NCBI GenBank assembly: GCA_949358305.1
Contig: OX442317.1
Coordinates: 16,000,491-16,064,490 of the forward strand
Direction: 5' to 3'
From: Strigamia acuminata
Taxonomy: Eukaryota; Arthropoda; Chilopoda; Geophilomorpha; Linotaeniidae
DNA: 64,000 bases
Shown here: piece after piece, positions 40,699 through 52,924 of the stretch
Position numbering within the stretch: position 1 is the first letter of the stretch
Layout: each line of letters opens with the position of its first letter
Program-made: the position numbers and the translations under genes
Notes under the pieces: generated by a model
Told to the model about the DNA's origin: nothing
Seen by the model: only the letters and a program-made list of their open reading frames with translations
The model's database searches: none

Positions 40699-43070
40699 GG
40701 AACTGGTGGAGTTTCAGTACTTGGTGCTGTAGTAGCGTTCTTCGGGTCTAAGAATTTACTAAATAAATCCGACACTGTCTTACTTATCGTAGTTTGCATA
40801 CTATTATGCATATCAGTTTTTAATTCTTCCATTTTTTGATCAATAGACTCGGCAGTTACCCAATTTTGGCGTGGTCGCTTAAATTCATTCGGCTGCTGAT
40901 TGATGCTATTGTTATTGGAATTATTATTTTCAGGGAAATTATTACTAAATTTTCGCTTTGGAAGCAAAGGACATTCTCTTTTGAAATGACCTGGTTGTTT
41001 ACAGTGAAAACATTTCCCTGTCTGATTTTCTGACATGGCACATAATAAATTATCCATTGATACATTATTCTCTGTCAACTCATTGACTTCCATTATTTCT
41101 TCTTCCGGCTCTATTTCCATCATTTGAGTGGATCGAGCCGAAGGTCTCGTATTTTTGGTATCTTTAGAATACTTCTGGTTGTTAGATACCACTTTATCAA
41201 TTTCTTTGGAATTCTCTGTACGGATTCTTTGGGGTTCAAAGAGTGCTCTATTCGTTCGTACGAATTGAAAGATTTTGTCTACTGACTCGCTCCTGTACAG
41301 ATTTCGATCGATTAATCTATTGTAACTTGTCCAATTCAAGTTGTCGAAAAGCGTGGCAACATTTCCTCTCTCGGAGTACGATCCTTGGGCTTTAGTGAAT
41401 CTGACTAGAAATTCGTATAAAGGTTCATCGTCTCCTTGGATTACTTTTCGTAAATTTCGGAGTCGAGTAGTTGGAATCATGTCGAATTCCTCACGAAATA
41501 ATTCTACGAAGGTTTCCCAATTATTAAACCTGGTTTTATTCTCGTCATACCATTGTTGGGCTAATCCTGACAAGTAGGTGGGAATACCTTGATTTACCAT
41601 TTCGTCCAGGGTTAGTCCTTTGGAAATGGCTACTGTTTTAGCTACTGATAAAAATTTATCTATATCCTCCTGTTTTCCGTCGAAAACTGGGAGGTCTTGT
41701 CCTTTGAAAAAGACTTTACTGGGTCCTGGATTATTAGATCGTTGAGGCCCAGCAGTTTGTTGAGTTTGAACGAATGTGTCCATTCGACTATCCAATTGTT
41801 TTTGGAATTGAGCGGCCATATTTTGTTGCATCTTTAAAATATATTCAAACGAAATATTGGTTTCTTCCGAGGGAAGTCTAGTTCCGGTAGAGCTTCCTGC
41901 AGAAGAGTGTGAACTTGGAACGTCACCTGTTGATGCACGTGAGGGGTTTGACTCGTCTCGAGTTTTACTTCCGTGACTAGCATGGGTGGATGCCGCAAGG
42001 TTAAGACGAGAGTCTAAGAGTTTTTCTCTATCCCTTTGGCTGTCTTCGGCGCGATGTAAAAGAGTTGTCGTTTCTTCGAGTTCTTTTTGTCGTTTGTTCA
42101 ACTCATCCCGCTGTCTCTGGATTTCATCCAAAAGTTTGTTGAAATCTACACTCGGCACTTGATCTTGTGAGATCTTATCTTGGCTGATGACAACTTGTTG
42201 GATTTCTTCAACCTCTGCCGCCTTCTGACGAACTTCAGCTTGTTTAGTAGCTTCTTCGTCGAGCTGATTTTGACGAATTTTTTCGTCGTTAATCTTCTTT
42301 TGATTAATTGCTTCTTGTCGAAGTCGCCCTTTTTCCACTTCGTCTAGTCTCAATTGTTCCTGTCGATTTTGAGGTAAGACTGGAGATGGTAGTGGAGATA
42401 ATTTTCGTCGAATGGCAGATTTATTTCCTCGCCCTTTAGGGGTTTGTTTGGCAAAATGTCTCGTCCCATTTTCCGTATAAATATGCGGATTGGGTTGCTT
42501 TTTAGCATTTTCAGGTTGAAAAGTTGAAAAATTAGATCCTCCGGCCTCCGAAATACTTGGAGTATTGTGGCAACTGGCGTTGCGGGAGTGAGGAGTTCTA
42601 TTTCCCAAACTGGACTGATCAAGCGATTCCTTGCTTGATGTTCGAAATAACTCTCGAATATCTTGGTTGCGAACCGACGGAGTTTTAATTCTTGCTTGAT
42701 CTCCCAACTTTCGTTGTGGAGTTTTAGATCGTGATCTGTTTTCTTCAGACCGATCTCTTGGCGACGGGATTGGGTCCTTTCCAGAATTATGGTTCGCCGA
42801 ACTCTCCTTCGAAAGTTCTGCTCGTTTTTCCGGAGTTGGATTAATACGTATGTTACGTAACGCCCGCTTCGTCACAAATTCAGAAGCTTCAATTATGGTC
42901 TTGAACTGTGTTCTATCTAGTTCATAATGCGTACAGAACTGTGTGAGTTCATCGGGAATCATTTCCGTTTGATCACAAAGTTTTACGTAACTTGAATCCA
43001 AGCTAGTTTCTTCGTTAGCGGCCTTTTCTTCGGCAACTCTTTCGTTGTTAGGAAGATTGTTTGGATCCAT
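40689..43070 (-). CDS. gag: Gag of B' (793 aa)
   Basis: Nearly identical to the gag at 15757-18138. I saw two residue differences, in the Asn-rich linker (Gly to Glu) and near the C-terminus (Asn to Asp). The coiled coil, capsid-like region and CFHCKQPGHFKREC knuckle are intact, so packaging functions may remain although pol is broken. Confidence 0.92.
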   Translation of the reverse strand: MDPNNLPNNERVAEEKAANEETSLDSSYVKLCDQTEMIPDELTQFCTHYELDRTQFKTIIEASEFVTKRALRNIRINPTPEKRAELSKESSANHNSGKDPIPSPRDRSEENRSRSKTPQRKLGDQARIKTPSVRNQDIRELFRTSSKESLDQSSLGNRTPHSRNASCHNTPSISEAGGSNFSTFQPENAKKQPNPHIYTENGTRHFAKQTPKGRGNKSAIRRKLSPLPSPVLPQNRQEQLRLDEVEKGRLRQEAINQKKINDEKIRQNQLDEEATKQAEVRQKAAEVEEIQQVVISQDKISQDQVPSVDFNKLLDEIQRQRDELNKRQKELEETTTLLHRAEDSQRDREKLLDSRLNLAASTHASHGSKTRDESNPSRASTGDVPSSHSSAGSSTGTRLPSEETNISFEYILKMQQNMAAQFQKQLDSRMDTFVQTQQTAGPQRSNNPGPSKVFFKGQDLPVFDGKQEDIDKFLSVAKTVAISKGLTLDEMVNQGIPTYLSGLAQQWYDENKTRFNNWETFVELFREEFDMIPTTRLRNLRKVIQGDDEPLYEFLVRFTKAQGSYSERGNVATLFDNLNWTSYNRLIDRNLYRSESVDKIFQFVRTNRALFEPQRIRTENSKEIDKVVSNNQKYSKDTKNTRPSARSTQMMEIEPEEEIMEVNELTENNVSMDNLLCAMSENQTGKCFHCKQPGHFKRECPLLPKRKFSNNFPENNNSNNNSINQQPNEFKRPRQNWVTAESIDQKMEELKTDMHNSMQTTISKTVSDLFSKFLDPKNATTAPSTETPPVPKN

Positions 43071-43896
43071 TATAAAAATATAATTGAATCGGTCGTTTTA
43101 CTAATTTAGCGGTGGAAAACTTCGAATCGTAACTAGAATCGGATGGCGTAGTCAGGATGGTTACTGAAACACGTTCTGCTGGTCTGGTCTGGAAGCGAAT
43201 GATCTCAGTCTGATCTGGCTCTCCTTTAATAGCGGGGGGCTGGGGATCCTTAGATCACCTAGTTCCTGATTGGCCGGTTCGTTATCAAACGATTGTATAA
43301 CGAACGTATCATTTTCGTCATCAGTTCTCTACTAAGTCCGTTCTCTTCGACTTTTTAGTTTTTACCGATAAAATAAAATTCCTTCGAGAGATTATTTGTA
43401 AATATTCCCAAAATTGTATATTTCATAAAAATAAAATAAATTCACTTTCAACCTTTGTCAATTGTTTCCAATTATTATATCTTCTCCTTAATACTGGATT
43501 TTACTTTGAAGTTCCATATTCTGCAAGTTTTCTTTGTCTTGCGATTCGTTAAACATGTTTAAACTTGTCTTACTTTTACTTTTTCACGGAAAAATAAAGT
43601 AAATATCATAATATAACTATTCTGTGTTTTATATCCATCAAATTCTCCGAAGCTTTAGTTTTTAAATACTTCGATTAAATCTATCTCAACCATCGTGTGA
43701 TAGATTTAGAATTCCTGGTTGCAATTCCTTCGTCCAGAATTGTATTATTCATTTTCTTCGAGAAAACAGAATGTACTTTCTAAAACTGCAATTTGTAAAA
43801 TTTATTTACAAATTTTTTAGCCTTATTTATCTCAAAAAATTCACTTTTACAATTCAATCGAATTAATTGCAACCTAATCTCGGTGGGACCTCCACG
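43071..43896 (-). other. 5' leader of B' with tRNA-Gln-type primer site
   Basis: No ORF. Next to the LTR, after a CG spacer, the minus strand reads TGGAGGTCCCACCGAGAT (plus 43877-43894). This is complementary to the 3' end of a tRNA-Gln as I recall it, the UUG-type with GGGACC. The left arm of the big palindrome begins inside this leader at 43239. Confidence 0.75.
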
Positions 43897-45656
43897 TGTG
43901 ACGGTGACGACCACAACTCCCATTTAACAATGGTACCGGGAAGAGATCGCAATAAAATACAGTGAATACAATACGAGATAAATATAAGAGACAATACAAT
44001 CAACACACTATAGTTTATTGTTGGCAAACAATAATATCAAAGCTAATTTATACATAAGACTAATGCCGACATTTGGCCCGTTAAATAACCATTTTAACTA
44101 TACAACAAGTTTAGCCAAATGGCTCTATACTAATATCATTACGTGTCCATGGGATGGGAGCGGTTTTCCCATCGCTCGACCTGGTTATAGATGTCATCTA
44201 AGCCGGATGGCTGTGTCCTGGAGTCCGATACGGCTTCGCTGGTTCCTTGGTTCGCTTGTGTAAATTATCGCACGTCGATAAATCGAATGATCTGAGCATT
44301 GCGGTTGACTTTGTCTGCACCGCCACAACTTTGGGAGGATATTGGTGTAAGTAAATGTATCCATTCACTTATCAATATTCCGCTTACGAATTATATTTAA
44401 TTCGTGTCGTTGTGAGTTTCTATTAGATATTTCGCGGATAAGTTGTCATCAACTTTATCGGTTATATTGAGTTCAATATAAGATTAAGTCTTTAGACTTG
44501 ATTTGTCCAACTGGTTGTCAAATTAAGTTTTGCTGTTATAAATAAAGTGAAGATTAGGCTTCCCGTCGCAACACACAATTGCCGTCGAAAGAAATATACG
44601 CCTTGCAATGCAGAACGGTATCAAGCGTCCCCTGCGTCGCAACACGGTCGTTCGTCTGGCGATTGACGGTATCACGTACACAGGAGTCGATAGCTCGCGG
44701 CTCCGCACAGCAGTATAATCTCTCGCGGTACTAATAATAGACCGACTACTTTGGCATCGAATACCATGAGAATCAGCTTGCCAAACACTTGGTGCTACTC
44801 GTGGTTACTGTAAAACAGACTGCTTTGGCACCATCCGGTGAAGGAACTAATTCTCAACAGCAACGATGCTACTTGCGGTAACGGAATACGTTCATACCGA
44901 GAAAGACCACATGGTCCTGTCCGGAGGATACTGAATTGCACAACGGCGGGTTCTCCTTCGGCGTCGCAACCGTAAACTGTAACACTTATGCAACATAATG
45001 ATCCCAGCACTTCGACTTCAATTGCCGGCGGTGGCATGATTCTGTAGAATCATGCAACGGTTCTTTGCGAATAAATCAACAAAGAACCAAAAGGTTTTTT
45101 ACGTGAACAATGAATCATATTTCTTAAGTAACAATACCAAACAGAAAATAATCAAACAGAGCTGCTGAATGGCCGGTTGTTTGGGTTTATATAACCTGAC
45201 TGGATTAGGGATTAATCCAATCAACCAACTGGAACATGGGTTCCACGAATCCCTCCAATCTCGTATCACCGGAAGTGGATACTGAGGAGCAATATGCTAA
45301 TTCACACCACAACCGGAACTGGATACCCAGGACCGGAAATGGATCCACCAATCACATCGATCGGTTGATCGATGGATTATCAAATCTCCATTTCTGCTGA
45401 ACTAGAGATTCCCATCACTTAGTGTGAACAATAATTATTAATATATATTTATATTAATCCTAATAAAGTGTCGTTTCATACAAATAAATATATTCTTATA
45501 TTTATTTACCAGTTTCTTAACTCGCAATTCAATTTTACCGCTGAATTATAATCGCGCCATCTAGTGACGACTCGGAGCATTGACAAATGCGGGTTTCGCC
45601 GAAAACACTTAGAATTCGGCCGTGTTATTAATAAATAGCACTTATAAACCGTCATA
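43897..45656 (-). repeat. 5' LTR of B' (1760 bp)
   Basis: It pairs with the 3' LTR at 31731-33490. Its outer end, CCGTCATA on the plus strand, abuts gag of element C; its inner end abuts the tRNA-Gln-type primer site. Confidence 0.92.
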
Positions 45657-46381
45657 CACTGCATTCTCCCTTGATCTGCTACACTTTGCCCGCCAAGTTC
45701 GCTGGGCGTTAGAATGTGTGAGCCAACCCCTCCAGGCCCCTGACCATCACCAAGAGGAAGTCCATCACCACACAGAGGGTTATGAGGTCTCTGTGGTTCT
45801 GGTGGAATAACCCCCTCCTCTGGCTGCAAAGTTAGCGCCACAATTTCTTCCCTAACAACTCCCCGAATCCCCTGCAGAGTCTCGTCTCTCCAGTATACCA
45901 ATCTATGGTCGATGTTACGACTAAACTGGTTTATCGTGTGGATGACGCGTTCGTTCATTGCCAGCTCGGCAGTCTGCAGATAACGCAACCAATCTGGCTC
46001 GTGTTGAGCCCCACCATCATTCCTGATATTGACCTCGGGAGTGGATCCCGGAGGCGCACTGGGGCCCAGCCTTACCGTTGGGGTCAACAGTCTCGAAGCT
46101 GACGTGTCTATTTGCGACTCACGCGTGGATGGGGTGGTGTCTGGGCGGTAGGAGCCGTCTGTAGTAGACACTCCCGCCTCTCCAACTGCGGCACCCTCCC
46201 GTTTACGCGAGAAAGATGGCGGCCCACCATCCCTCGCCAAGGGCAAACCATGCACTGATCTGGGCCTAGACCGCGAGTCGGGCGGAGGCGGCGGACTTTC
46301 GCAAAACCGCTCACCAGCCCGACGCAGCCAGGTTGGCCATACACTCTTTGAATCGTCTCTTTGACGACCGCCCTCTGCCAT
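45657..46381 (-). CDS. gag: Gag of element C, N-terminal part
   Basis: An ATG at 46379-46381 starts 241 residues: a basic, Pro-rich segment with PPPPPDSRSRPRS, a Ser/Thr-rich linker and a helical part (WLRYLQTAELAMNERVIHTINQFS) that may be the capsid N-domain. It is cut at the LTR of B'. The frame continues in step with 31730-30412 once the 4-bp target copy is counted once. The 50 residues that prolong this frame to 45506 come from the LTR. Its start lies 160 nt after the primer site, as expected for gag. Confidence 0.75.
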
Positions 46382-46560
46382 AATAAACAGGCAAAATAGC
46401 AGTGACTCAAATGAGTGATCTTACTACTTAAAAGTGGTGAAATAACAACACCACTTGTACCTTTGTTTTCCAAAGACAATTGCCACACCCACCGCAAAAG
46501 CAGTTTATATGGGTAGCAATTGGGGAAAAACTCGGAATACTCCCGGGTTTCGGCACCACG
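46382..46560 (-). other. Leader of element C with tRNA-Phe-type primer site
   Basis: On the minus strand the primer site TGGTGCCGAAACCCGGGA (plus 46541-46558) follows the LTR end ATTACA by two bases. It is complementary to the 3' end of tRNA-Phe as I recall it. Confidence 0.75.
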
Positions 46561-47765
46561 TGTAATGAATCGCGTTTCCAAGCTGATTTGGATGCGTTTG
46601 AAAGACGCCGCGATACAGAAAATGTTGGGAGCCTGGTCCTCGAGACCTGCCCAGCCGTGAATGTGCGCCTTATGTCGGTAGCTAACACACTCCAGATCCC
46701 GATCAAACACGAATATTTATTTGGCCGGGTATTCCGAGCACTAAAAATGGGGGACAGAAGTTGCTTAGCAATCATAAAAGTTGGGAACAACACGAAAACT
46801 CTACGAAAATGCGCTTTTCTCGACGCGTCGGTAAGACCAAGCTGAACGAATGTCCAGACTTGACTATGCCCGGAGCCAAAAGCAGCACAAGTCCGCGAAG
46901 GAATCGAGTATCACCTCAACACTAAACGACTGCCTCGCTGTCGAAATCAAGCGAGAAACGCGTGCTAACTCGTGCTTATGGCCCGCACGGTCACACGAAT
47001 CTAAACTAAACTCCGATCTACGCCTAATTAAGCTAAAGCTCCTGATGTGGAGCGGCGAAACTAAGCTAAACGCGCGTAACATGAAATAAATGACACAAAG
47101 ATTTCAGATCGAAGGCCAAACGACCCTATCTTGCCTAAATAATGACGCGTCACGGCGCTTAAAACACAACGTAAAGAGGTGGAAAACAAAGGAAACAAGT
47201 GGCTAAAAAGCCGAGAATTAACTCGGATAATGATGGAATGAAAGCCCGAAGCCGAATTGCGGAACTTCGGGGCGAGACTAAACGACGAGTGCGTTTAGAA
47301 AAGGAGCCGAAACTCAGCCATGATCACTGGCTACCGAAGTAGCACCTACGCGGTCGGGATACTGAGTTCAACTGCCTAGAAAGCAGAAAAAAGGGGAAAA
47401 GATAAACTTGGGCTCAACCAAGTTCACCCAATCACAGAAGAGTCAGTATCCAATCAGTACAGTCGGTGCATACTGATGAGTATGACTCACTACGACGCGT
47501 ACTGACCAGAATAGAAATGCAAATAGGATTGCATCAGAAACTATAAACTAAGATAGAAAAACTAGGAAGAGATAAGAGAAAAGTGAGAGAATGAAAGAAA
47601 AGTTAGGAGAGAGTAAGAGAAAAGAAAGACAAAAATGAGGAGAATTAGGCTAAACTAAAGATAGGATGAATAACAACATAAGGTAGAAACAATTAGGGTT
47701 TATTACAACACAAAACACGGGGAAACAATGCGTACAACTCGTACCCGTGAACACGGACCGTGACA
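46561..47765 (-). repeat. 5' LTR of element C (1205 bp)
   Basis: In element orientation it begins TGTCACGG and ends ATTACA, followed by CG and the primer site. An AATAAA lies near its 3' end. No second copy other than the palindromic one (57022-58226) is in the window, so the left boundary rests on the TG terminus only. Confidence 0.65.
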
Positions 47766-48266
47766 AAATGATTGATAAAAAAAAAGATTAAGACAAGAAA
47801 AATGATATTTCATACGTATTAAAATTCATTATTAATTTTGTGTGCGTAAACAATAAAATGGGTTGCTATTATGGAAATACTATGAAGAATAAAGCAAAAC
47901 AAAGAATAAAGCAAACAAAGAATAAAGCAAAACAAAGATGTTTTGTCGCAGATTTCTGTTCTGTTGCTGTCACATATAGTAATCTAATTTAAACATGTTT
48001 AATTGTTTATGAGCGGATACTTTACTAAAGAAAACCCGCATGTAAGTTTTTTCAATTTTATGCAATTTTTTAGCCCATTTTATATATGTGTTTTAATGTA
48101 ACAAAAAAAAACATAATTGTGTGATGTTTTTATCATACATATATACCTAAGGATTTACGTATGTAAACCGGCAGCGTATTTTTATTGTTAAAAAAAGTAC
48201 ACTATAATTAAAAAAAGAAAATTAAACTAATACATATAGCTTTGTTTAAAATACTGGAATATAAAA
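47766..48266 (+). other. AT-rich upstream region of the unidentified gene
   Basis: No ORF was seen. It contains three tandem copies of an AATAAAGCAAAACAAAG-like unit (about 47886-47938). It presumably holds the promoter of the gene starting at 48267, but no clear TATA or initiator was seen. The mirrored copy is 56521-57021. Confidence 0.4.
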
Positions 48267-48912
48267 ATGGAAATAAAAAATATAAAACTAAATTCCCGGC
48301 AAAGTAAAAAGGTTCATGATACATATTTAGCTGCGCAGAATTTGCTTGATACAAATTATTATACTTTGTTTCAACCATCACAATGTCAAGAGGAACAAGG
48401 GACTGCCACAGATGAAGAAATACCCAAAGATATTGAAAAGAACTTAAAATTCTATTCTTTCGGTGTGAATCAGAGATCCATATTTATTAAAATGTTACAA
48501 GATATGCAGCAGGTGGGTTTGGTGGAAATAGGCAATAAACTATCCATGCTCACATTAGGAAAATCAAGAAAGAATACAAAAGTTCCAACACGTTTTGTAA
48601 TAGATACAAAGGAAAACAATTTATATAATAAACATGGGAAAGTCGTTGTTACAAACATAGATAATACAGGATCTGAGATGAAATTTAATCTGAACAATTT
48701 AAATGGTCTCTTGGTATCCTATTGTAGCCGATGTAAAAAGGAATCAAAATCTCTGCTAGCATTTTACCAATTAATGCCAGTGATTTTTATTAGTGGCAAT
48801 GAATTAAATACAGTTGGAATTTTTAAAAATGCTAAATATCTAAAACACGTAGAAGGAGAATTAAAAAGTGAATTCTTAGATTATTTACGGTTTCTGTGGC
48901 AAGAAGTAGATA
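48267..48912 (+). CDS. Unidentified protein, N-terminal part, interrupted by LTR element D
   Basis: An ATG at 48267 opens 215 codons up to the insertion. The frame then reads ATG-TGA from the LTR and stops. After one GATA target copy the same frame resumes at 55811 and ends at 56100, giving a protein of about 311 residues. It is Lys/Asn-rich and AT-biased, unlike the retroelement genes. Visible features are an N-terminal helix with RQSKKVHDTYLAAQNLL, a lone CSRC and hydrophobic segments (LLAFYQLMPVIFISG) that look like buried core. I recognise no family. It is probably a host gene or an exon of one; the first 119 codons are repeated in the right palindrome arm. Confidence 0.6.
48909..48912. 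repeat. Target-site duplication GATA of element D, left copy
   Basis: Matches GATA at 55807-55810 directly after the other LTR. Confidence 0.85.
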
Positions 48913-50804
48913 TGTGACAAATTAATATGGCTATAAATGCCTATTGTGCCATTATGACGGTAATTTTACTGTATTTGCTTCTAAAACTGATAAGAGTCCT
49001 GAATAAAGTTATTTATGATGTTTCAGAAGCAGAGTTGTTATATTAATAAATATTAATTAACATTACTTCGTGATATCAAAGTATCACGGCCAAAAGTGCG
49101 AGATTTCGTCTGCTAAAAACCGCATTCGTCAATGCGCAATCTCGCCACTAGATGGCGCTATCGCAAATCAGCGGTAAATTCGAAATGCAGAAGGAAATGA
49201 ATAACAAGATATATATTAAATAAGTATTTAATATATTCACGTAAATTATTTAACTTAACAATAATATAAAGTTATATTATTGTATTGAAAGATTGGAAGA
49301 AAGAATTGGTCACATTCTTGGAAATGTGACCATGCGGATTAAAGGATTAAAATGTGTAACTTGGGAATGTGTCCCCGGTATCCATTTCCGGTCCTGGGTA
49401 TCCAGATCCGGTTTTGCTAAAGGATTAGCATAATCTGAAGTTGCATCCCCGTATCCACTTCCTGCGGTACGAGATTGGTGGAACTTAATCCCACCAAGTA
49501 TAAAACTCCCTGACAACAGGAAGTTAGTTAGTTCTTGATTTCTGGTTATTTGGTATGTTCCGCATGTCAAATAACTGTTTCTTACTCAGGGCATGGGCCT
49601 ACCGGTCCATGCATAGCATGGCTCTGCTGAGCCATGCAACGCCGTCAACTGAAGACGAAGTTCGGACTGTTAATGTTTCCGTCAAACGGTCTTGCCGAGG
49701 AGAAAGCCTCCCGCATAAGTATCCTCGTGGTCGGACAATAGAATCACGTGTGATACCAAAGTATTTAGTAACCGTCAGTAGCACTGTTACTGCAAGAGAT
49801 TGACTCCATCACCTGATGGTGCCAAAGCAGTCTGCATGCAAAACATGCAGTTACCGCCAGTAGCACTATGTGTTTGGGAAAGTTATATCTCTTCGGTGAT
49901 GGTGCCAAAGCAGTCTACTTATGAGTAGTATCTCGGGTGATTAATTCTGTTGTGCAGAACTGCGGGCTATATCCCCCTGAATACCAGTGCCGTCTCTCAC
50001 CGCACTGTTATTTAGGGCACGCGCGATACTGTTCTGCTCAGCAAGGCGAACTTTGACGGCAATTGTGTGTTGCGATGTTTAACCTTTATTATATTTTGTA
50101 GTTGATAAAAAACATTAATTGTTTAAACTTGGCAACAAGTTAACAACCGAAGTAAGTCACGAGACTTATTTCACTGTATGACGAATCAAATTCGTAACAA
50201 TAAATTGCATACAATTTATTGAGTTAATTTATTAAACTCACAACGTCGCGAATTAAAATATAATTCGCAAGCGGAATCTTGAAGAATAAATGACTTCATT
50301 TATTCATTACCAAATTCCAACTTTAGTTGTGGCGGTGCACATGAGTCAACCGCACCTCTCGGATCGAACCAAACAGCATTACACGGACCATTACACCAGA
50401 TACGAACCAGGAACGCGAAGGAACGCGAAGGAACCAGTCTCACGATTACGGAGCGCCGACGGAAGCCGCGAGGACCCAGCCAGCCCGGCTATCTGATGAC
50501 ATCTATACTCGGTCGAGCGGGCGTTTTGCCGTTCCCGAACCCCGGATCACCAATTACCGTAATCATATTATTTTAGGGCTGTTTCACAGCCGATTATTTG
50601 TATAGTTTAACTTGTAATTTAACTTGCCAAATGTCGGCATTAGAAGTTGTATAACTTTAGGAATTGACTTCATTGTTTAGTAACTATAAATGTAGCGTTT
50701 TGAGAAACTTGTTGTCTTTATTTTATCTCGTACTTTAATCACTTGTTCACGCGACTTATACCCGGTACTATCATGCGATAGGAGTTGTGGTCGTCACCGT
50801 CACA
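48913..50804 (+). repeat. 5' LTR of element D (1892 bp)
   Basis: It begins TGTGAC and ends GTCACA. A TATAAAA box lies near 49500, followed by hairpin-rich sequence and two tandem modules ending in GATGGTGCCAAAGCAGTCT (49815-49833 and 49898-49916). Its last 24 bases match the end of B's LTR. Confidence 0.92.
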
Positions 50805-52924
50805 CGTGGAGGTTCCACCGAGATAGGTTGCACAGTTTTAAATTTATCGAATTTAAATAAAAGTGAAAATTGAGATAAATAAAGATTATAACATTTCAAA
50901 ACATTTTATATGTTTCTGCTTTTGCGAAGTAGGAAATTCTCTTTAAGAACGTTGGGATTCGTGAGAACTCTAACATTAAAGGGAATGTCATGTTGTGTTA
51001 TAAACACTCGAAAAAATTGAAGTAAAATTTATTTTATTTTCACGAAATGGTCTGGAAGTTTATATTTTATAAAACTTATTTTCCTTCGAAAATATTCAAT
51101 CGGTAAAAAAGGATTGACCAGACCAAAGAGCGGACTTAGTAGAAGCCTACTAAAAACGAAAAGTTAAACTTTGAAAATATTTTCGGAAAATTCAGTTTTC
51201 CGAAGCGGTACGTCGACACCGATGCCAAGCGACCAAATCGCAGCTTCAACAAGCGACGATCTTCGTCATAAACGCGGCAGGAAAGCCACTCAAACCTTCG
51301 ATGCAAGGTGCGAACGAATGCTTGGAAATTAGGGCGGACAGTGTATCAAAAACAGCGTGGAAACGTTACACAAGGTTCGTAGAGATTTGTGTAAGCGTTG
51401 CGAAGTTGTTTTCACTGACCGTCGGTATCCAAAAACGATCTAGTTGTTTTGAAAAAACAACACACTTCATTTTACTAAAAAGAAAGTTGCAAATCGAAAT
51501 AAAAGTTACCTTTATTTGAAGGAATTAATTATTTTCAAAAGTACATTTTTTCATTCGAAAACAATGGAAATTAAAGAAATGTAAAATGGCGGCGATTAAA
51601 GATACCGACCACGTGGAGTAGTATTTTTGCGTCGAACATTACGAATCCTGATAAACACTTTTCTTTGGCAAAGTAAAAAGATTTCATCCAATCTTTTCTT
51701 TCAGAAATTTAACAGTAATGTTTTAAGTTTCCAACCAATACTTGGTTTTCAAAGAATTGTGAAAGTTTCTAAATGAAATTTGGCTGTTTGAGAAACAACC
51801 AATCCAATCGAATCGGACATTTTTCCACGTGGAAAATTTCGTAATTGAAATGGCAAAACCATTTATGGCTACGAACTTGGCCACGTGAAATATTTCCAGA
51901 TCGAATATTTCTTGGACGAATTGAAGCTTTAAAATCAGATGGCTGATTTAAATAAAAAAAGAGGTTTCAGCGTTTATTTTCTTTCTGAAAAATCAAATTG
52001 AAAATAAGACACCGCTGATAAAAGTGACATTTTTTCTTCAATCGAATTGAAAAGATTTCAACAAACATCTCGTTATTAGAGATAAGGGGGACAAATTATT
52101 AAAACTAATAATCAAAAACACGTCCTTCGTAAGTAAGAATTAGAGAATTTTTCTCGTGGCAAATTTAAAAGATTTTAACGAATTTTATTTGTTAAAAAAT
52201 TTGTTAAAAAAGGGGGAAATGGATGTTATTAAACAATTATAACTATACTTTTCCACTCGAAAAATGGAATTTAACCCCTGAAAATGTAAAACTGGATCAA
52301 ATCACTTTTTTTCCTATCGGAAATAAAAATACACAATGTTGAAAGTCGAAAACTTTATTAAAAACTGTGGTTGTAATGATATTACACACAAACGGAATAT
52401 TTAAAGAAAAAATATTTTTTTTTGAAGAAAAATTATTTAATTATTTAAATTGGTAAAAAAGACCAAATTCCAAGAAGTACGGACTTAGTAGAGAACTATT
52501 AATTAAGGTGAAACCAAAATTCACCAATCAGAGAGGCGCAGATTAGGATCCAGATTTAAGCGTGGACCCAGATCACCAGACCAGACCCGGATAGACGTGT
52601 TTCCAGTAGCCATCTTGACCACGCCGTCCCGTTTAGTCCCGATTCGAATTACCGCGCCGTAACCTGCAAAGCTAAGTATTGTTTATTTTTTTATTGTTAC
52701 CTTTGAATTAAGCGTGCTTTTAATCACGCCAGTTTAAATATTCTGATATTCATCGTTTGTTTTAATTCTTTTGAAAGTTTAACGCGTATTAAACAACGCG
52801 AAGTTTAATTTCACTTTTTTAAAGTTTAGAACTGATTTCCTTTTAAAAGTGTATTGTATTAAAGTGTATATTGAATTCTTTAATAATAAGGAATTCTTTA
52901 TTTCCGAATTGTTCAAGTTTTAAT
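50805..52924 (+). other. Long leader of element D with primer-binding site
   Basis: The primer site TGGAGGTTCCACCGAGAT at 50807-50824 differs by one base from that of B' and fits the CUG-type tRNA-Gln as I recall it. The remaining 2.1 kb is AT-rich with no convincing ORF. The part at about 52560-52660 resembles the B' leader (shared AGACCAGACC and ACGTGTTTC stretches). Confidence 0.65.

Larger units (their letters stand above)
31731..45656 (-). mobile_element. Gypsy element B' (second copy of B), minus strand, inserted in gag of C
   Basis: A complete LTR-to-LTR copy: 5' LTR (45656-43897), primer site, leader, gag, broken pol, ORF3 and 3' LTR (33490-31731). Its two 1760-bp LTRs differ at only two positions that I found (31996 and 33089), so insertion was recent. 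Apart from a few substitutions and the pol lesion it matches element B. Confidence 0.92.
24301..47765 (-). mobile_element. Gypsy element C, minus strand, split by B' and cut by A
   Basis: Read right to left: 5' LTR (47765-46561), tRNA-Phe-type primer site, leader, gag part 1 (46381-45657), B' insertion (45656-31731), gag part 2 (31730-30412), pol (30468-25532) and ORF3 (25162-24301), which is interrupted by element A. The 3' end lies beyond A, outside the window. The two gag halves share orientation, and the frame continues across B' once one 4-bp target copy is discounted. No duplicate of C's LTR is present to confirm this directly. Confidence 0.75.
43239..48624 (+). repeat. Left arm of a 5.4-kb inverted repeat
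   Basis: The reverse complement is at 56163-61548; paired positions sum to 104787 throughout, so there are no net indels. Every ORF compared translates identically in both arms. The arm covers part of the B' leader, B's LTR, C's gag start, leader and LTR, and the 5' part of an unidentified gene. Its ends coincide with no element boundary. Confidence 0.93.

Noticed and set aside
46108-46710. 200-aa minus-strand ORF (and its mirror 58077-58679)
   Set aside because: It crosses the LTR end, primer site and leader of element C and overlaps gag in another frame.
49767-49916. Tandem modules as a tRNA gene or CRISPR-like repeat
   Set aside because: No cloverleaf or internal RNA polymerase III boxes, and only two units per LTR.
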